DNA of 64,000 bases, taken from Streptomyces xanthophaeus (lineage in GTDB: Bacteria; Actinomycetota; Actinomycetes; Streptomycetales; Streptomycetaceae). Below, piece after piece: positions 63,970 through 64,000 of the stretch (its first letter is position 1; every line of letters starts with the position of its first letter). The stretch is from positions 6,582,501 through 6,646,500 of the forward strand of contig NZ_CP076543.1 of the NCBI RefSeq assembly GCF_030440515.1, read 5' to 3'. The notes under the pieces are model-generated. The model saw nothing but the letters and a program-made list of their open reading frames with translations. It was not told the origin of the DNA and searched no databases. A program made the position numbers and the translations under genes.

Positions 63970-64000
63970 TGGTCGCCTCCGATCGTCGGATACGGGAAAT

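Overview
The window comes from a Streptomyces-like actinomycete. The sequence shows very high GC, G/C-ending codons, frequent GTG starts, ATGA/GTGA gene overlaps, rare TTA codons and a core-gene order carA-carB-pyrD-pyrF-mihF-gmk-rpoZ-coaBC-metK-priA-fmt-rsmB-rpe. That order is typical of Streptomyces chromosomes (established knowledge, not searched here).

Region 1 (1-16.7 kb) is core metabolism and information processing. It holds the end of the pyrimidine operon, an actinobacterial IHF, guanylate kinase, RNA polymerase omega, CoaBC, SAM synthetase, the helicase-dead actinobacterial PriA, an HTH protein, Fmt and RsmB. Strong hairpin terminators separate most units. Region 2 (16.7-18.1 kb) has no convincing gene. 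It holds a G-quadruplex-like tract and a 1050-bp element with ~361-365-bp inverted arms. Region 3 (18.1-24.7 kb) has rpe, a SorC-type regulator, a small Tudor/CarD-like protein and a barnase-type RNase with barstar. On the minus strand it has truncated hemoglobin with an ABM-domain protein, a conserved unknown, a receiver-flavoprotein fusion and a UBP zinc finger.

Region 4 (25.1-48.7 kb) is the most unusual part: 24 consecutive plus-strand genes with no gap above 71 bp. It combines aldehyde- and carbonyl-type chemistry (TPP decarboxylase, GMC oxidoreductase, aldehyde dehydrogenase, three-subunit molybdenum hydroxylase, F420/NADP reductase-like protein) with three different DJ-1/PfpI proteins and four NTF2/SnoaL-like proteins. 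It also has an AGE-type epimerase, a glycogen debranching enzyme, a partner-switching module (two STAS antagonists, an RsbW-like kinase, a SpoIIE phosphatase, a MinD-like ATPase), an MFS exporter and a cNMP-type/histidine kinase. I infer one co-regulated system. Its kinase may phosphorylate the receiver-flavoprotein encoded divergently at 22748-24472. Two 15-bp direct repeats lie in the divergent promoter region.

Region 5 (48.7-64 kb) carries a TMEM175-type channel, a catalytically degenerate IS701-like transposase gene coupled to xdhC (a molybdenum-enzyme maturation factor that fits the hydroxylase upstream), GuaB1 and an ECF sigma factor. A minus-strand locus follows: LytTR regulator, small unknown, Na+/carboxylate symporter, LytS-type kinase and large LuxR-type regulator. 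A two-repeat lipoprotein and an SGNH hydrolase end the window. TTA (bldA-dependent) codons occur in four genes: the third DJ-1 protein, the transposase-like gene, the ECF sigma factor and the LuxR-type regulator.
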